A stretch of DNA of 64,000 bases, from the NCBI RefSeq assembly GCF_051020985.1, contig NC_135007.1:3531001-3595000 (forward strand), given 5' to 3'. This stretch comes from Nomia melanderi (taxonomy: Eukaryota > Arthropoda > Insecta > Hymenoptera > Halictidae). Positions within the stretch are counted from its first letter, which is position 1, and each line of letters starts with the position of its first letter. Under the pieces are notes generated by a model. The model worked only from the letters and a program-made list of their open reading frames with translations. It did not search any database and was not told the DNA's origin. The position numbers and the translations under genes were made by a program. This document shows positions 49,261 through 63,110 of the stretch, piece by piece.

Positions 49261-50960
49261 GTAACAAATGACAGTTCGTTAATCCTGTTCTCTTCAAACT
49301 AAAACCTTTCCTCACCGCTCATCGTGATGCTTGACTTTGTATACTCGACAGACTTATCATATCAATTCGTTATACTTGATTCATAGAACGGTCACGTCAG
49401 CCCCTGATCATCGTACAAAAAAAACCATGTCTCGAAATAAATAAGATCACATTTCACAGGGACTAAGTTAATGCGGGAACGAGACCCAAAGGATTTCCAG
49501 GCGTCCAGTGTTTATCGTTTACGTTCCGCGTTATGAAACGCGAGAAGAAAATAATTAAATTCCCAGCGCATCAGGATCTTAGCGCCCCGTGAATAATTCA
49601 CGAGAATGCTTTTAACTGGAGGGCACCGGCGTAAGGACAGATAGGATTAGATCCTCTAAAACACGTAATGGCGGGCGGTTGCCCTTGTCAATAATCGCAA
49701 GGAATGCTTTTAGTTTTAAACCCTAGCCGCCTAAGACTCTCGCTTGCTCGTGGATCCGTCCGTGTCATCGTTAATGGCCACCTCGAAAGGATTTCGAGAG
49801 TCCAGTCCTAACCGTCGTCTACGTCGATGGACGTTTCTCGCTCTTTCCGCCTTCCTGTCTTCGGACGACTCGGATTTCCACGTGTAACTGGTCCCTTCGA
49901 ACCGGTCCTCCGTCGGACGAATTTCAGAAAATAGACACAGACGACGACCAACAGTTTCCGCGCGATCGATTCCGACCGAGATCAGAGCCGGTTTAAATTG
50001 ATAGATGGCTAAAGAGACCGAGACACTCCGCCGACGAAATCGTTCAAAGAATCTGTTCGTTCTTCTTCGATAGAGGCGTAACCCAATTTACCGTAGACCC
50101 TAAACAGATTCTATTGGTGTTCGAGAGCGTGGATGCGCAATTTACAGGAAAGAACGCGATCCCCCGGCAACGACGCTGGGTTTCACCCTTCTTGTCCCTC
50201 GGTTCCTGTCTCTAGCCGCAATACACGGGCTCGAAGACGCGCGTCTAGACGATGTACGTCAACGTCGGTAGCCAAAAAATTTCGCCTGGACCTGGAAACA
50301 ATAATTTCGAATGAAAGCTGAGAAGAGCAACGGCGGGCCAAGAAACATTCAGCCAGTTGCCGTAGCCCAAATCGTTCACTCTCTTGCTCTCTTTCTTTCT
50401 CTTCCTTTCTACCTTTCACCTCTCTCTTTCTACTCGTGGTTACCAGAAACCCGAGAGAATCGAGGTCCGCTTGTCGAGAGAGAAATACCCTTTTCTTCGG
50501 CGCTCGTTTCCTTCTCAGAGAAATCGGTGAACCGTCTTCTCGTTACCAACGAAAAAGACTCGTTATGCCTCTGACCGTCAGACGCCAGTAATGCGCCAGA
50601 AACGCTCGCATTTAAAGCAGTCGTCCACAAATGATTCCATGAACCGTGAGACATGGACGTGTGGATCGTATCTGAACTGAGAAAATCTTTCTGTCACCTG
50701 GCCGGTGTATAGACGAGGAACGTTACGCCACGCTTTTACCGTTACCCGACGGGCAAAGGTTCGTACGACTGCTTCAAAAGAGGCTGCCACCGACCCCGGA
50801 ATCTTCGTTAAACCCCTTGCCTTATGATTCCTTGCAACTGCCCCCGTCGGAGCTATATTATCCTCGATAATTTGCTGGAAGCGAAAGGAATTCCCTGTTC
50901 ATCGTGAATCTATGGTTACTCCGAAGGTTAGATACTGATAACGGATAGATAGTACGGTGA
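49261..50960. other. GC-rich non-coding block
   Basis: CpG-rich with a CT-rich tract at about 50375-50435. Overlapping frames on both strands carry no domains. Confidence 0.5.
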
Positions 50961-51890
50961 AATGTCGATTATAAGAACTGATAAGAAAGCGAACTAGTTC
51001 TGATAATCGATTGATCGGATAATAGGTCTGGAAAAAACAAATGTGCGAACACTTCATGGAGCAGGTGAAAATATAATACGTTTTGTATGTAAATGTTCAT
51101 TGCTTTATCATTTATTATGCTAAGAGATTCATTATAGGCCATAGATAAGAAAAAAATTAACTTTTTTCCAAATGATGTTAAATGTTACTTTCATTTCTTC
51201 TAAAATTAATATTTCCTTTCATTTCCTTGTTTGTTTCGTTTCCTTTCGTGCCTTTGCCGCTTGTGTAATCTTTTCCTACATAATTTTTTATTAGGGATTA
51301 TTTTCATTTATTTTAAACCATTACTAAATGAGCAACAAAGTCCCTTGTGTAGATTAAAAATTAATTTCTACGAAGATACATTGCTCGAGCAAAATTCAAT
51401 TAAAATATGTGAGATGTAAAAAGATTAAAAGGGGAATGTCTACGGTAAATCTCAACCTTCCATTTTTTGTTTTGCTAAATATATTACTTATGAATATATT
51501 AATCTTATGAAATTATATATCTTATGAAATTTTCTCACGGATTCGTCAGTTAACGTGTTAAACTAAGAAATAATGTTCGCATTCATTACATCCACTTTGA
51601 AATCTTCGCTTCGAGTTTCAATTTTATAAATTAAAGAGTTAACATCGGTGTATAGAAACTTTCATTCCGACTTGAAAATATGACGGTTCTTACCTCCAAC
51701 TTCTTTAATAATTTTTCAGCAGCTTCAAGTAGTACCGGGAAGAATACTTTGAGAACGCACTCTTGACGTTTCAAGATAGCCAACAAATATTGAAAGTCGC
51801 AAATGCGTCTCTTGAATCTCAATATAATCGATTTTTCAATCACAAAATACATTTGCAACAGGGAACTATATCAATTTACGAATCCTGTGT
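50961..51890. other. AT-rich stretch with a short tandem repeat
   Basis: ATCTTATGAAATT is repeated in tandem at about 51501-51534. TTAACACGTTAACTGACG, read leftward from about 51560, resembles a TTAA-element end without a partner. Confidence 0.45.
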
Positions 51891-53210
51891 AACAAGCAAC
51901 ACGAGAACCTCGCCACAGTACCTAATAAGAAGATTGTCCTGCCACGTACGAGCACGCGCGTTACGTTTCTTGCACGTTCCCTCTACTTTCCGTTGCTTCA
52001 AAGCACAGGGAACTACCCTCGGGCCGATTGCTGCACGGGGACGAGTTTATCTAGGCGTCACGGCCAAATCGAATTTTCCGAGGCGGGATCTGCGGAATGC
52101 TAAATTAGAAAAGACCCTGATACATCACGCGCGCGCCGGGTAAAGCTGGAGACGGAAAAGGGCGGAGGGATGCGATAAGTTATGCGAAGGAAAAGATTGG
52201 CTCGCTGCATTCCGTGAGCATCCACGGGACGGTAAACTTTTCACTCGTGTTTCGGATGATCGTACGCCATGGTCACGAGACTTTTGAATATCTAGGGAGC
52301 AAAAAAACCTGGAGAGTTCGTCGAGGAACCACGGTACCACGAACTATTCGAAGTAACAGATTTCCTAGCACTTCAATAACCAACCTCGTTAATTAACTCT
52401 CAAGTATCAGGAACAAAAGGGCGCAGCTACTGAATGGGAAAAATGTTTATTATAATTTACAGTGGGCTGCTGTCCGGGTGTTTAACAGCGGGGATGCATT
52501 GAAGGCGACGAGGGCAGGACCACCGGAGGCGAAAAATTATTTTTACGATCAGAGAAAGGCTGTGGGGAGAGAATGGAGAGAGGAACTGGTTTTACGAGAA
52601 GGGCCGCGAGGAAAAGTGGAAAGGGCCCACGGAGAGAGTTTTCTGGTGTATCCGGTGGCAAGTGGTTGCCGCGGTTGCCGGGGCCCGTTCGTGGCTCGCG
52701 ACGTTATGCGCGTGCACGTTGAATAGGAGAAATGTGCAATCTTACTCGGTACTCACCGAGTAACCACTACCACCTCGGAAAGCGCCGGAAAAACTTTAAT
52801 GGATCTGTTTTTAAGGACCTTCCCCCGTACCCCCGCCGGTGCACGAGTTGCCGACCTCTTCACCGTGCAAAAACCCTCTCGAGTCAATGCTCCAGTCGAG
52901 GCAGGAGCATAACGGAAAAGGAAGAACGACAGAGACGCCGAGAGCGAAGTAGAACGCGAACAACCCGGCAGCAAATAAAACACGAGACAGATAATCGTGC
53001 CATTTAACAGCGGTGCTCATCCGACCACGTCGCGTTACCTGCCACGCATCACTGGCGAGATTAATTAAAAAACAACAATGACCAAATTACTGTTCCTTCT
53101 TCCAGTCTCTGGGGGAAACGCTGCGCGCTCGGGTCGCTGGGACTTTTACTCTCGTACAGAAAACGCTTCGATCGCGAGACGAGATGTACAATGGTCCAGA
53201 CAGGTCAAGT
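51891..53210. other. GC-rich non-coding block
   Basis: CpG-rich, with frames up to 126 codons (51763-52143) and no recognisable domain. Confidence 0.5.
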
Positions 53211-54280
53211 GCTGGAACGTAATTGTAGCGTTTAAGTTCTAGTTTCTTCAGTTTTTGGATGTAACGGAGTAGACTGGTGTACTATGGGTTTCGTTCTATA
53301 AAAATTTGTTACCGCTTGATGTTATCTATATTTTCATTGGGAGTTTAAGTGAACGCTACTAAAATTATTTTATTTTTCAAATTTATAAAGCTTTAATGTT
53401 TGTTTCGTAAATAAGTAAAATATAAGTATTATTTCTACCGATTATTATTTAGTTTCCGTTCATTTGGATACGTTATTGTTATAGTATATGATATAAATAA
53501 CAAGTAAATTGTGGTTGCATTACAGAAATGTATACATTGAATTTTGTATACGTTTAATACAAAATCTTAAGCGATTTCTCCCGACTTAGCTTACTCCAAA
53601 ATCACAGCATGTTTTTTAACTTAATTGAACGGAAAAATTATGAATATTTGAACACCGCACTTTTGATATTGGGTCCTTACAGACTGTATAAAAATAAAAT
53701 TCAGTTCTAACGAAGCAGGTAACTTTTTATGAATTTAGAAGTAGCAACTACCTTATTAGAATTGCGGTTATTATAAATAGCTATTTTATATCCAACATAT
53801 GATGCAAATTTCTAATTTTTAAGTCATCCATAAAAAGTTCTTCATAAATACTGCCTAACTCCAAAGAGAATTTACTAAATTAAGTCACTTTTTAACGCAA
53901 GGATTTACTAACTGAAAGAAGAGACACTCAATAAAACTTCCCCATAACTTTCAATTTCGACAAAGATTATTTTCTGCTATATTCACATTCAAAACGACGA
54001 GACATCCGAATTTATACCCGCTCGCAAATCCCACAATATATTTTATTGCATTGACAATAACGCAGTATCGTATCTGACACGAATCCAAACATTTTTATAA
54101 CCATACATAAACTCGAAAGTTCACTCGGCTGCATTTCAATCGCTAGATTCTACAAACCCAAAAGCTACGCAGCAAGCCACGAAACTTCTGACGACACAAG
54201 AAAACTCCTACTAAATATTGGTCGTAACAATACCTTATTACCATTTTACAGCTAATCCCATTGTAATTTTGCATCTATTT
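53211..54280. other. AT-rich non-coding stretch
   Basis: AT-rich, with no frame over 60 codons and no repeat pair noticed. Confidence 0.5.
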
Positions 54281-55460
54281 ACACTACTATGCATCAACCG
54301 TACAAGAAACCGAAACAATCCGATAACAAAACCATGAATGCAACGAGCGAGTCCGTCTCGAGAGATAAGGTTCGACCAAAGTACTTTCCAGTTCGTAGAT
54401 CACCGCAGGAAAAGTTCGAGACCAGCCGAATCGGGAAAACTTGCCGAAACTTCCCCGCTTCGCGCATACATGCATAAAGCCGACGCATACGCGCAGACAG
54501 CAAGAGCGTCTAGCGCGCATTAATCATCCTGTCCCAAAGGCGGCTCGTTGCAATTTCCCAATGAACGTCAGTTCAACAGATTTTTCATCTTCTCTCGCGG
54601 CGAAGGAAGAACGTGGCGGAACACAGGCGTATCTCGCGTACTTTTTGTTCGCCGGCTGACGGTCGTGCCCGTTCTCGCGTATTTTCCCTCGCCTTTGGTT
54701 TTTTGTTTCCTTCCCAGACTTGCGGGCCGCTGCGAAACCGGCAGCGCACGCACGTTTATCCCCGTCCCGGCCGCATTTTCCTGGGCTCGTCTTCATCGCG
54801 TCGTCTTTTCGCCTCCTCGCCTCCACCTTTGGCTCGCGCGCACGCCGTTTCACTGGCCGCGAACCGAACGGACGGTTCACTCGTAAAAGGCTCGCCCACG
54901 AGTCCAACCCAGCCACGGATCCCCGTGAGTAATATGGTGTAATAAAGTATGCGAAATACAAGGCGTCGATCTGCGCCGGCCGTCTCTCCGAGAAATAATG
55001 GCTGGCTTTGTCTCGCGCGAATTATTCTTATTGGCCGATTAACGGCTGCCCATCGATCCGACGTAAATTCCAAAACGACGCGCGCGAAACAACCTCCGAT
55101 CCTCATCCCCACCGCGATGCTTCCCGAGAGGGAATCCCTTCTTCCTCTCCCCGTTACTGCGGATGGATATCTCGATAGATGTCGTGCCCGCCAGGTGGAA
55201 ACGTCCTGTGGAATATATCGTCGCAATGCGAGTCATTTATTGCTCGTATCTTATCAGAAACGCTCTCTCCTTCGATCGCGAGCGCCGGTGATTTCGCTGA
55301 GGCTGACTCTGAATACCAACGACACGCGCGCGATATTAATCCCTTCGCTTGGTCTAATGGACGACTGCTTCAACGCGGCCATTTGCAACTGCGGTTTCGA
55401 CGACGAGTGTTCTTGGATTCTTTGGATGCAGTGGATAAAGGTTTGCAGGTGTTTTGAGTA
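54281..55460. other. CpG-rich non-coding block
   Basis: GC- and CpG-rich. Both strands are open over long overlapping stretches (54949-55461 plus, 170 codons; 54756-55226 minus, 156 codons; 54524-54961 minus, 145 codons). None has a recognisable domain, and mutual overlap argues for a compositional origin. Confidence 0.5.
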
Positions 55461-56215
55461 ACTTGAAATCTGAGTTTCTTTTTAGAAGATGTTTCCTTGG
55501 GTTTTATTAACTCTTAGCACTCGGACGGTGACTCTCAATCATCATTTGATTTGAGATAATAGAATTAGCTTTATGTACAGTATTAAGCTCTGTTTAATGC
55601 ATCAAATTGTGAAATGTTGGAAGAAATGGCTTTGTTTCTTGATTTATGTATGGTTTCTTATTAACTAGCGTCGAAGAATTATCTCACTGGAAAATACTGA
55701 ATGTTTGTAGTGGAAAGCATTTGAGTGCAAGTTAAAATTTCATAAGGTTACAGTTTACATTGAACGTAGTTCTAGTGGTGAACTGCTTTTGATTTAGGTT
55801 CTATATTTTTTTATATTTTATACCACGAACTGAAGAAGATACATACACATGTATTTCAATAGCTATAATATAATTAGCTACATTTCCTTGTCTACTGTTA
55901 TTTTATGCAATTTATGAGTTAGTTAGAATTGTATGCTGTGGATAATCCTCGTTATATTAACAACCACACCCAAATTTATTTCGGAGTATGCAATGCATAT
56001 AGCTTTACTATCACCGCGGTACTGTTTTATTAACAATAAACAAATACGTAGTTGACAAAAAATTGTATAAAGTAAGAATATTTCGCTAACTATAATATTT
56101 GATGTAATTATTTTTTCAAGAGAAAAATTTCTTGTGACAAAGTTGAATTCAGGAATAACTTCTACCGAATGTTACAAAAACTTTCCTCAAAACTGATTAT
56201 CCTACTATACTTAGA
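55461..56215. other. AT-rich non-coding stretch
   Basis: AT-rich. Nothing recognised. Confidence 0.5.
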
Positions 56216-56800
56216 ATCACGGCTACGTCCATTGTAGACATAATCCTAGGGGTCCTCCAAATTTCATGAAAATCCAAGTGATTAGCCACTGAAGACCGGC
56301 TACAATCAAAAGTTTACAGCAACCGTCAAAAAAGCGTTAACGCATATGTTGCTCTACGTGATTAGAGGCAAAGTTGGGCTGCAGTCGGGAAATTTATCCT
56401 AGCAATAGTCTTCTCAGCACAGTCTATTTGCTGGGCTAACGAGCCAAATCCTCCTAACCAGGATCGTTCAGAAACTAACTTCCATTAGCTTGTTCGGGTC
56501 GTATGGCGGCTGACGGTACAGCGACTGAACTTCATACGATGTTAAAGTCTATACGATGATGCTGATGTTCCGCATGGTTTTAGGTATCTACGGAAGGGAG
56601 CCATCGCAGCAGAGAATCAGTCGAAGTGAATTCATTAGTAGTACATTAAGCATGGAGCAAATATATATTCGCATCAATACGACACAGGGAATAATCAGAA
56701 TTTTGCTGATTCGCCGCGAATTATCTCAACATCCATCAGTAGTTCTAATCTGCGCGATTATCAAAGTTCCAAATCCAAACCACGAAGGATAAACAAGTTC
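56216..56800. other. Intermediate-composition segment of unknown nature
   Basis: Unlike its neighbours this segment is neither AT-rich nor strongly CpG-rich. It contains the 10-bp palindrome GCGTTAACGC at 56334-56343 and CAAATTTCATGAAAATCC near 56259, a phrase of the kind seen in old transposon untranslated regions. A mobile-element origin is possible, but no motif proves it. Confidence 0.25.
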
Positions 56801-59800
56801 TCGTTCCTCTCGTAGCGGCGCGGCGAAGGCTTATGGCCCGAATAATCCCGAATTTTCGTTTAATGCCTGTTTGACAATGAAGTTGGCCAGGCATTAATTA
56901 ATGGTCGGTCGAAAGCCAAAAACGGGGCGGTTTGGAGTCCCGCGGAGAAAAGTTCTGTATGCCAGGAAATTTTTATATTTCCGCGTGCGGCGTATATAAC
57001 AGAGATTTATCGCGATTACTTTAACCATATCCCGTGGTACTTTTCCCACGGAATCGCAGGTTTCCCGGGCCCCAGGATAAAGTTCCGACGCACCTCGTTA
57101 ATTTAAGAGCATTTCCGGATTTCAAGAAAAACTTCGCAGACAAGGTAAATATTTGATCGGCGAAACCGCGCGCTAATGAAAACCAATAAAACGGAATTGA
57201 AACGTTTCTCTTGGTGGTCCTCTAGTAATTAGAGTGAAACATTATTCAACCGGTTGAAGCGTTATGATCAACGTAAAAATTCGTCGCAACATAGTATAGT
57301 ATCTGGGCTTCGAAACAGCACCAGTGCCAAAGGGAATTCAACTGTTTGAGTTGCAATCGACACGATCGCGCTTTTCCACTACACTGCCTAAAAGTGATAG
57401 TCTATCGGTTCATAGAATCAATTTAAGTTTATTTATTCGTTTTCCTTCTAATTATTTGTTTTTATTTTTGATATTACCTGCTTAGAAATGAAAAGATGGA
57501 ACGATCGTACTATTTGGAATTTTTTTACTTGAAAATAGAATAACGTAATTGAACATCTGAGCCGAAACGAAAAAAGCGCGATCGCGTCGCTTAGCATTTT
57601 TCGATCGGGTTATTGCAAAGGCTGGTAGCACTCAAACGGTTGAACAACGATTTCCGCGTTTAAACCTAAGCTTTAAAACATGAGGGCCAGTATGCCAGAC
57701 AGGGGCTGAAGAGGCGAGGTGTCATCCGCGGAAGAATGGAAGGGCTGTTACATCGCGCGCCCTTTCACATCCCTTCCGCTAATGAGGTGAACTCGCAAGG
57801 TCCGACAATACTTCGTTCAGTCCCGTGGAGAAATAATAATCCGTGTACAGCTACAGTTAGAAATTTCAAGCGCCCTCGTCGTTTCAGACAAACGAAGAAG
57901 TTTCTTTCAACCGAGGAATTTAAAAACTGTAGTTACGTCGTAAACACTCTTTAGAAAAACTGGAGAAGGTGGAAGCGCGTTTCAGCATTTAGGAACTTTA
58001 GTTTTTTAAATGGCGAACGGCGCGCCAGGCTTTTGAACGGAGCCGCGTTCTCGAAAAAAAGGCAAAAATACAGCGAAAGACGGGAAATTTTCGCGTTTTT
58101 CCCTTTTCCGCGCCGACCGAATTAATGGGCGCGTTGTTAAAGAGGAAATTAGCGATCAAAATGTAATGGAACTGCGCTTTTGGACTGCACAGAATCATGA
58201 TATTTGAGAAGCGGAACAAGCCAGGTGCGCCTGGCCGCAGAAACCGCGCGTTACCTTTTATCGAATAAACCAATTTGATTGGATCGTACAATTTAATCAA
58301 CTAAAAGTAATCAAATGCGAAACGTAATTGCACATTGACCAACCGGCATTCTATTATCGTGGCCAATTAAGTGTGATTTAATTATCGCGATCGCGATGTA
58401 ATAATTAATATAAGAACGGTATTGTTCGCGGTGGCGAATCAATGTCCTTGCGATTGGGTCAGCCGCGCGTTTTCACCGCGAGATATTCGTGCAAACGATA
58501 CCGTCACGTTCCACTCGACATTTCGAGGATCGGTTTTCGAGACTGCGGAGTAATGAAAAGGTCCCGTTTCGTTACAGCCGTTCTGGGGTTAATGTATATT
58601 CCGACGTCGCGCGAATGGAAACACGAAGGAACACCGGAGACAGGATGTTTAGATTGAGAGGCTGCTCTTTATTGCCCGCCGAGTCAGAGGCTCTCAGAAC
58701 CTTTCCGAACGGAGACAGCGATTTTGGCAGCAGCTTTCAAACAGCCAGGCGATTCGTAACAGTATAATCTCTCCGCGTAATCGACAGGTTAATAAAAACA
58801 GATTCTGTAATAGAGAAAAATAAAAATGGCACGAGTAGAGAGTGTTCTGTGCCGCGGAGCTTTCAATTCATCATGCCATGCTGAAACAATGCGTCATCAA
58901 AAAGTGGACAATTTTTTTCGAGCAATTGAAGCAACGATGCGAATGTTCCAATCAAGCTTACTCCCTACCCCTCGTGTGTCTCTACCCCGCGGCGAACGCT
59001 ACCCTCCCACGCGTGTTTACCACTCTTCACCCTTCCCATGGGCGGTGCGCCTAATATGAATGCGAGCGTCATGTTATTTATTAAATAAATCAGCACCTCG
59101 TGTGCACGTTCACCACGCGCAGCACACCTCGATAGTGGGACCGCTGGTGGTTGAACGTTATCGGTAGAGAGACGATGCCGGAATCATAAATACACTAGTA
59201 TACGCGGTTTCAATAAACCCTCTCTTAGCGCAGCTTCAGCCCCCCAAGCAACGACCTCCTCCGCTTTCAATAAGGCAAGTCCTTTCGACTAGGTTGGTTT
59301 TCCCAGGGAAAACGGATACGTATCGCTGTATATTGGCTGCCGGAGTATCCAGAGTGGCTTTCGACGTCGTGTCGAGAGGACCTCTATAGATCCCCTCAAT
59401 GAATATATTCCTTCGATCGACGGGTGATATCGGTTGGCCGCGCCGCACAGCGCCGAGCCGGCATATAAATTCCGCTTGCCGTTATTATAGTATTTGCCCC
59501 GCGTTGCTTAACGCGTTTTCGAACCGCGTCGCGCACGTGCGCGGCTATTCCTTGCGCTCCGCAGACACTTGCGAGCGATCGGAGTTTTGCCGATTGAATC
59601 CGCTCGGGTTGAAAACGGCAGCCATCGTTCCACGCGAAAAAAGTCATTTAATGCCGGTGAATGGCGAATTAATAATGAGATCGAACCGCGCGTTCGGCTC
59701 ATTACGCTCGGCCGGGGACCGTTCGTCATCGGATACATCGTGGCCGGCGGCGGATTGAAAATGTTATCGCTGGTGTAGCGTTGAAGTCATAATTATCAAG

Positions 59801-59830
59801 GTTCATCGCTAAGGATTGGTCGTCCACATC
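56801..59830. other. CpG-rich non-coding block
   Basis: GC-rich with an AT-richer gap near 57400-57540. The frames 59399-59758 (plus, 119 codons) and 57998-58300 (minus, 100 codons) show no domain. Nothing else is recognised. Confidence 0.5.
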
Positions 59831-59975
59831 CGTTCCCTTACAGACTTTGCTATAGAAGTACCCTAACTGAAAGAAACCAAGTATTCTACTTCCAAAAGTC
59901 TGTCTACCTCGATACTTTATCAGTTCATACTCCGTCTTCTCGAATAAAGGTTTTGTATCTACGTGTATGCGACTT

Positions 59976-60137
59976 TTAATACGTGAAGCGTCATATCAGT
60001 CACTGATAAACCGTCGCTTCTGAATTACTTGAAAAGGATCGTAACATGCAAGATAGCCGATGTCCAATAAAAATGTTTAATAATGTAACTAAGTTGATAA
60101 TAGTGTGATGTAAAGATTGTAACGCTTAATGTGTTAA
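59976..60137. mobile_element. TTAA-flanked short element (162 bp)
   Basis: The left end reads TTAATACGTGAAGCGTCA. The right end read on the minus strand reads TTAACACATTAAGCGTTA. Thirteen of 18 bases agree, including the block AAGCGT. Both start with TTAA. It is non-coding and AT-rich, and of the same general build as the other TTAA elements. Confidence 0.5.
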
Positions 60138-61108
60138 TATTAAAATATCACTACATCCTAACTCATCACTTATTTCACGCGGTATACAATAGAACAAACC
60201 ATAGCCCGCGGATCGATAATTGTTTCTCGAGATCGGCAAAAAGCGGACGATGCCTGGCTAGCTGACTTGTTCGCGTGCCAAAGTCCAAGACACTTAATAA
60301 TCCTGACGATTGTGAGGAAGCTCGGTCTAGAGAGAGCCAGCGAAGACTCTCAGCCTAATCACTATCCTCCGGCAAACAAGAATCAAGCTGAAACCACGAC
60401 AGTACAATCCTATTTGTACTCGAGGACGTAGACGCAAACGTTGACGGATGTAGTGGAACTGTTTATTATCGGATCACCCGTTAACCAAACGTTCTATTAT
60501 CCAAATGCTCTATTATCTGAATATATAGCACCATCGGTGGAATATTCTATTATACGTGGAGAGTACTTCGAATTATAGACTGTGCAGTATTTGTTACCTT
60601 CTACAACAAGTATTGTTTAAAATTGTATTTCTTAACATTCGCGAAGATTTATTTAAGAGTTATTACATTTTTGCTATGTAGTAATTGTATAGTGTAATAT
60701 AGTAAATGAAAGTGGTTTTTAAATAAACATTTCGAGAATATTAAGGCGTACCATTTTAATACTAACTGTATAACTATACATAAAGAATTAATTTCTTAAA
60801 ATTTATCTTTTAGTAATACTTTTCAGTAGGTATGCGAAACAATAGGAAACAACGTGGATGAAATGCTTGCAACATTACAAGCACATTATGGTACAATGAC
60901 TGTGATAAACTAAAATGATGGAATAGCACAAAGATAAAAATGATAATAGCCTTCATAAACATGTGCAAATTAGATTCCCTGAAATCTCCTAAACAAAACT
61001 AAATTGAAAAATAAATGAATGCATTAGCAACAATGAAGATGTACCTTTTCATTGTGGTATATCTGGAGCTTTTCCATCCTAATTTGCATTCATCTAAAAA
61101 AGAACAAT
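60138..61108. other. Mixed stretch with a possible pogo/Tigger-like end
   Basis: From about 60190 to 60430 composition is mixed. GTTCTATTATCCAAATG and CTCTATTATCTGAATA follow each other at about 60490-60522. Repeated TCTATTATCCRAA phrases are typical of pogo/Tigger-type termini, but no transposase motif or partner end was found. The remainder is AT-rich. Confidence 0.3.
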
Positions 61109-61321
61109 TCAACCTTTTGTGGTCAAGAACTTTTCAAAGTTCTAGAAACTATTTCTATAAACAGTCGAATCATGTATTGAAATTTTAAATACTAGAACCA
61201 AAAACAACTACATATTTAGCTCTCATTACTCGAGTAATTAAATTATCAATTAGCAGCTTTCGGTTTTAAATATCTAACCTTGAAATCATCATTACAATAA
61301 CGTTTGACCACAAGAGGTTAC
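61109..61321. mobile_element. Short inverted-repeat element, TTAA type (213 bp)
   Basis: The left end reads AACCTTTTGTGGTCAA. The right end read on the minus strand reads AACCTCTTGTGGTCAA, 15 of 16 identical. The expected TTAA is degraded to TCAA on the left and to TTAC, as read on the plus strand, on the right. The interior is AT-rich with no coding potential. The inverted repeat is clear; the piggyBac-like class is inferred. Confidence 0.55.
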
Positions 61322-61540
61322 AAAGCAAAGACAAAGGAAAGGAAATTAATAGTACCTTAAAGAACTATTAATACTAAAAGATTTACATGATTCACTATCC
61401 AAAAGGTATGGGAGCAACAAAGTTTTATGTAATGATTTCTCGATCATTCGCACTAATTGTCTGAACTTTAAGTTGGAATAAGGCAAGCTGTCATTTCAGC
61501 ATCCGGACTCTCCTTATTAACTCCAATAATACAGATTCCG
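61322..61540. other. AT-rich non-coding stretch
   Basis: Short AT-rich spacer. Nothing recognised. Confidence 0.5.
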
Positions 61541-63110
61541 CTGCATATACATCATTCCAGACAAGGACACGGATCAATATTTAAGGGTTTTCGAATGGGG
61601 ATGAATACATAATAGAAGCCAGAACACACCGAGTTTGCGTAAACAGCGCTCGCGACCGCGCTCCCATATTCGTTTACGATAACGCTCGGGGAAAAATGGA
61701 AGGGAACAACAACGAGAAATAGAAAAAGAACCGTGCACCGAGGAAAAGAAAGGTATCTGCCCAACCGTTGCACGACCAAATAATAAAACCCGGATCCGGA
61801 ATTGGGATCTGAATCGAGTCTCACGAGTGCTGAGAGCCCGTAGTTCCTTCCTTAGCGTGAAATAAATTACAGAGGTGGAAAAGTTACGAAAATCCCAGAG
61901 CAATACCTCGAAAGAGTTGCCCTGTTAAATCGAGCATGAGACCCTGGGAAAAAGAGAAAGACAGGGATCGCGAGAGGGAGGGAACGATGAGAGGAGAAAC
62001 GCGGAGAGAAACGGAACGAAGGAGAAATTCAATCATCACCGGCTGCATAAATAGCCCCGACGGTTCAGCGCGATGATAATGACGATGACGAGGAATCGCT
62101 GTCGATGATAAAACACTACGCTTTCGAGCACGCGTTTCGATTCAAACCCTGAATGAAACGAGTGTCTTATTCATTCGTCACGCTATAGAAAGTAGGAAAC
62201 CTTCGATGTGAATTCCGGAATCTTGCTTCTCTTCTTTCCCCGTCCGTTTTTTTATTTCTCTCTCCCCTCCGGATTCGCTCGTCGATTTATGCCAGCCGTT
62301 CCCCGCGGATGAATTTATTCCGAGATCACCAGGCTAAACCGAAGTTTGTAAACCTCTCGCGCACGGTGATCGCGTATAATTAGGCATTGTCTACGACGGG
62401 GGTTACACCGACCCGAACCGAATGCAAATTCTTCCTGAATGTAGTCGCAAGCATGCCATAGACGCGACCATAAAGAGCAGGCTCTACGATAATGAACGCG
62501 AGTCTACTCATCCGTTGCCTCTTCCCCGTGCCCGGGAGATTATCTTTTTCTACCGCGTCCTTTTAAGGGAGTCCCGAGAACAATCGAGGAAACGGTTCCT
62601 CGACGACGCACTCGTTCAATTTCGGACCTTTTTGCTCTCGTCATTGAAATTTCATGCGACCCGCGTGGAATCGATACCCGCGACACGATAAATCCATCCG
62701 ACAGAATACCGAAAGACGTTCAATATTGACCCAGTAAATAGTACATCCCGCAGACGCCGACCGGTTACGGGTACGGGTATCGTCTTGCCAGCGAACGCAT
62801 TAGGGAGAGCCTCAAATTGGCATCGTTTCGATTCTATTATTAACGGAAATATCGAACGACTGCGAGCAAATTCGCGATTCGGTTTTCAATGGGAGGGTGG
62901 CACAAAAGCGTCATTACGGCAACAGGCGTTCATCGGTTTAGCGTATAATTACATCTCTCTCGCTCTTTTGGCCGGGTAACCGAACCCTTCATTTTCCTAT
63001 CTATACGCCAATTCCGTTCGATTCGATACGCCCCATCTGAAAAATACTATAACGAACTTGTGCTTCTCTTTATTCAACTAATAGATTCCCCTTTCGTGCC
63101 GGCCTCAAGC
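61541..63110. other. CpG-rich non-coding block
   Basis: GC-rich with a purine-rich part at about 61935-62020 (GAGAGGGAGGGAACG and similar). The frames 61574-61903 (minus) and 62422-62691 (plus) have no recognisable domain. Confidence 0.5.

Noticed and set aside
54524..55461. Cluster of 145-170-codon frames on both strands
   Set aside because: They overlap one another on opposite strands in a CpG-rich block and none has a recognisable motif or domain.
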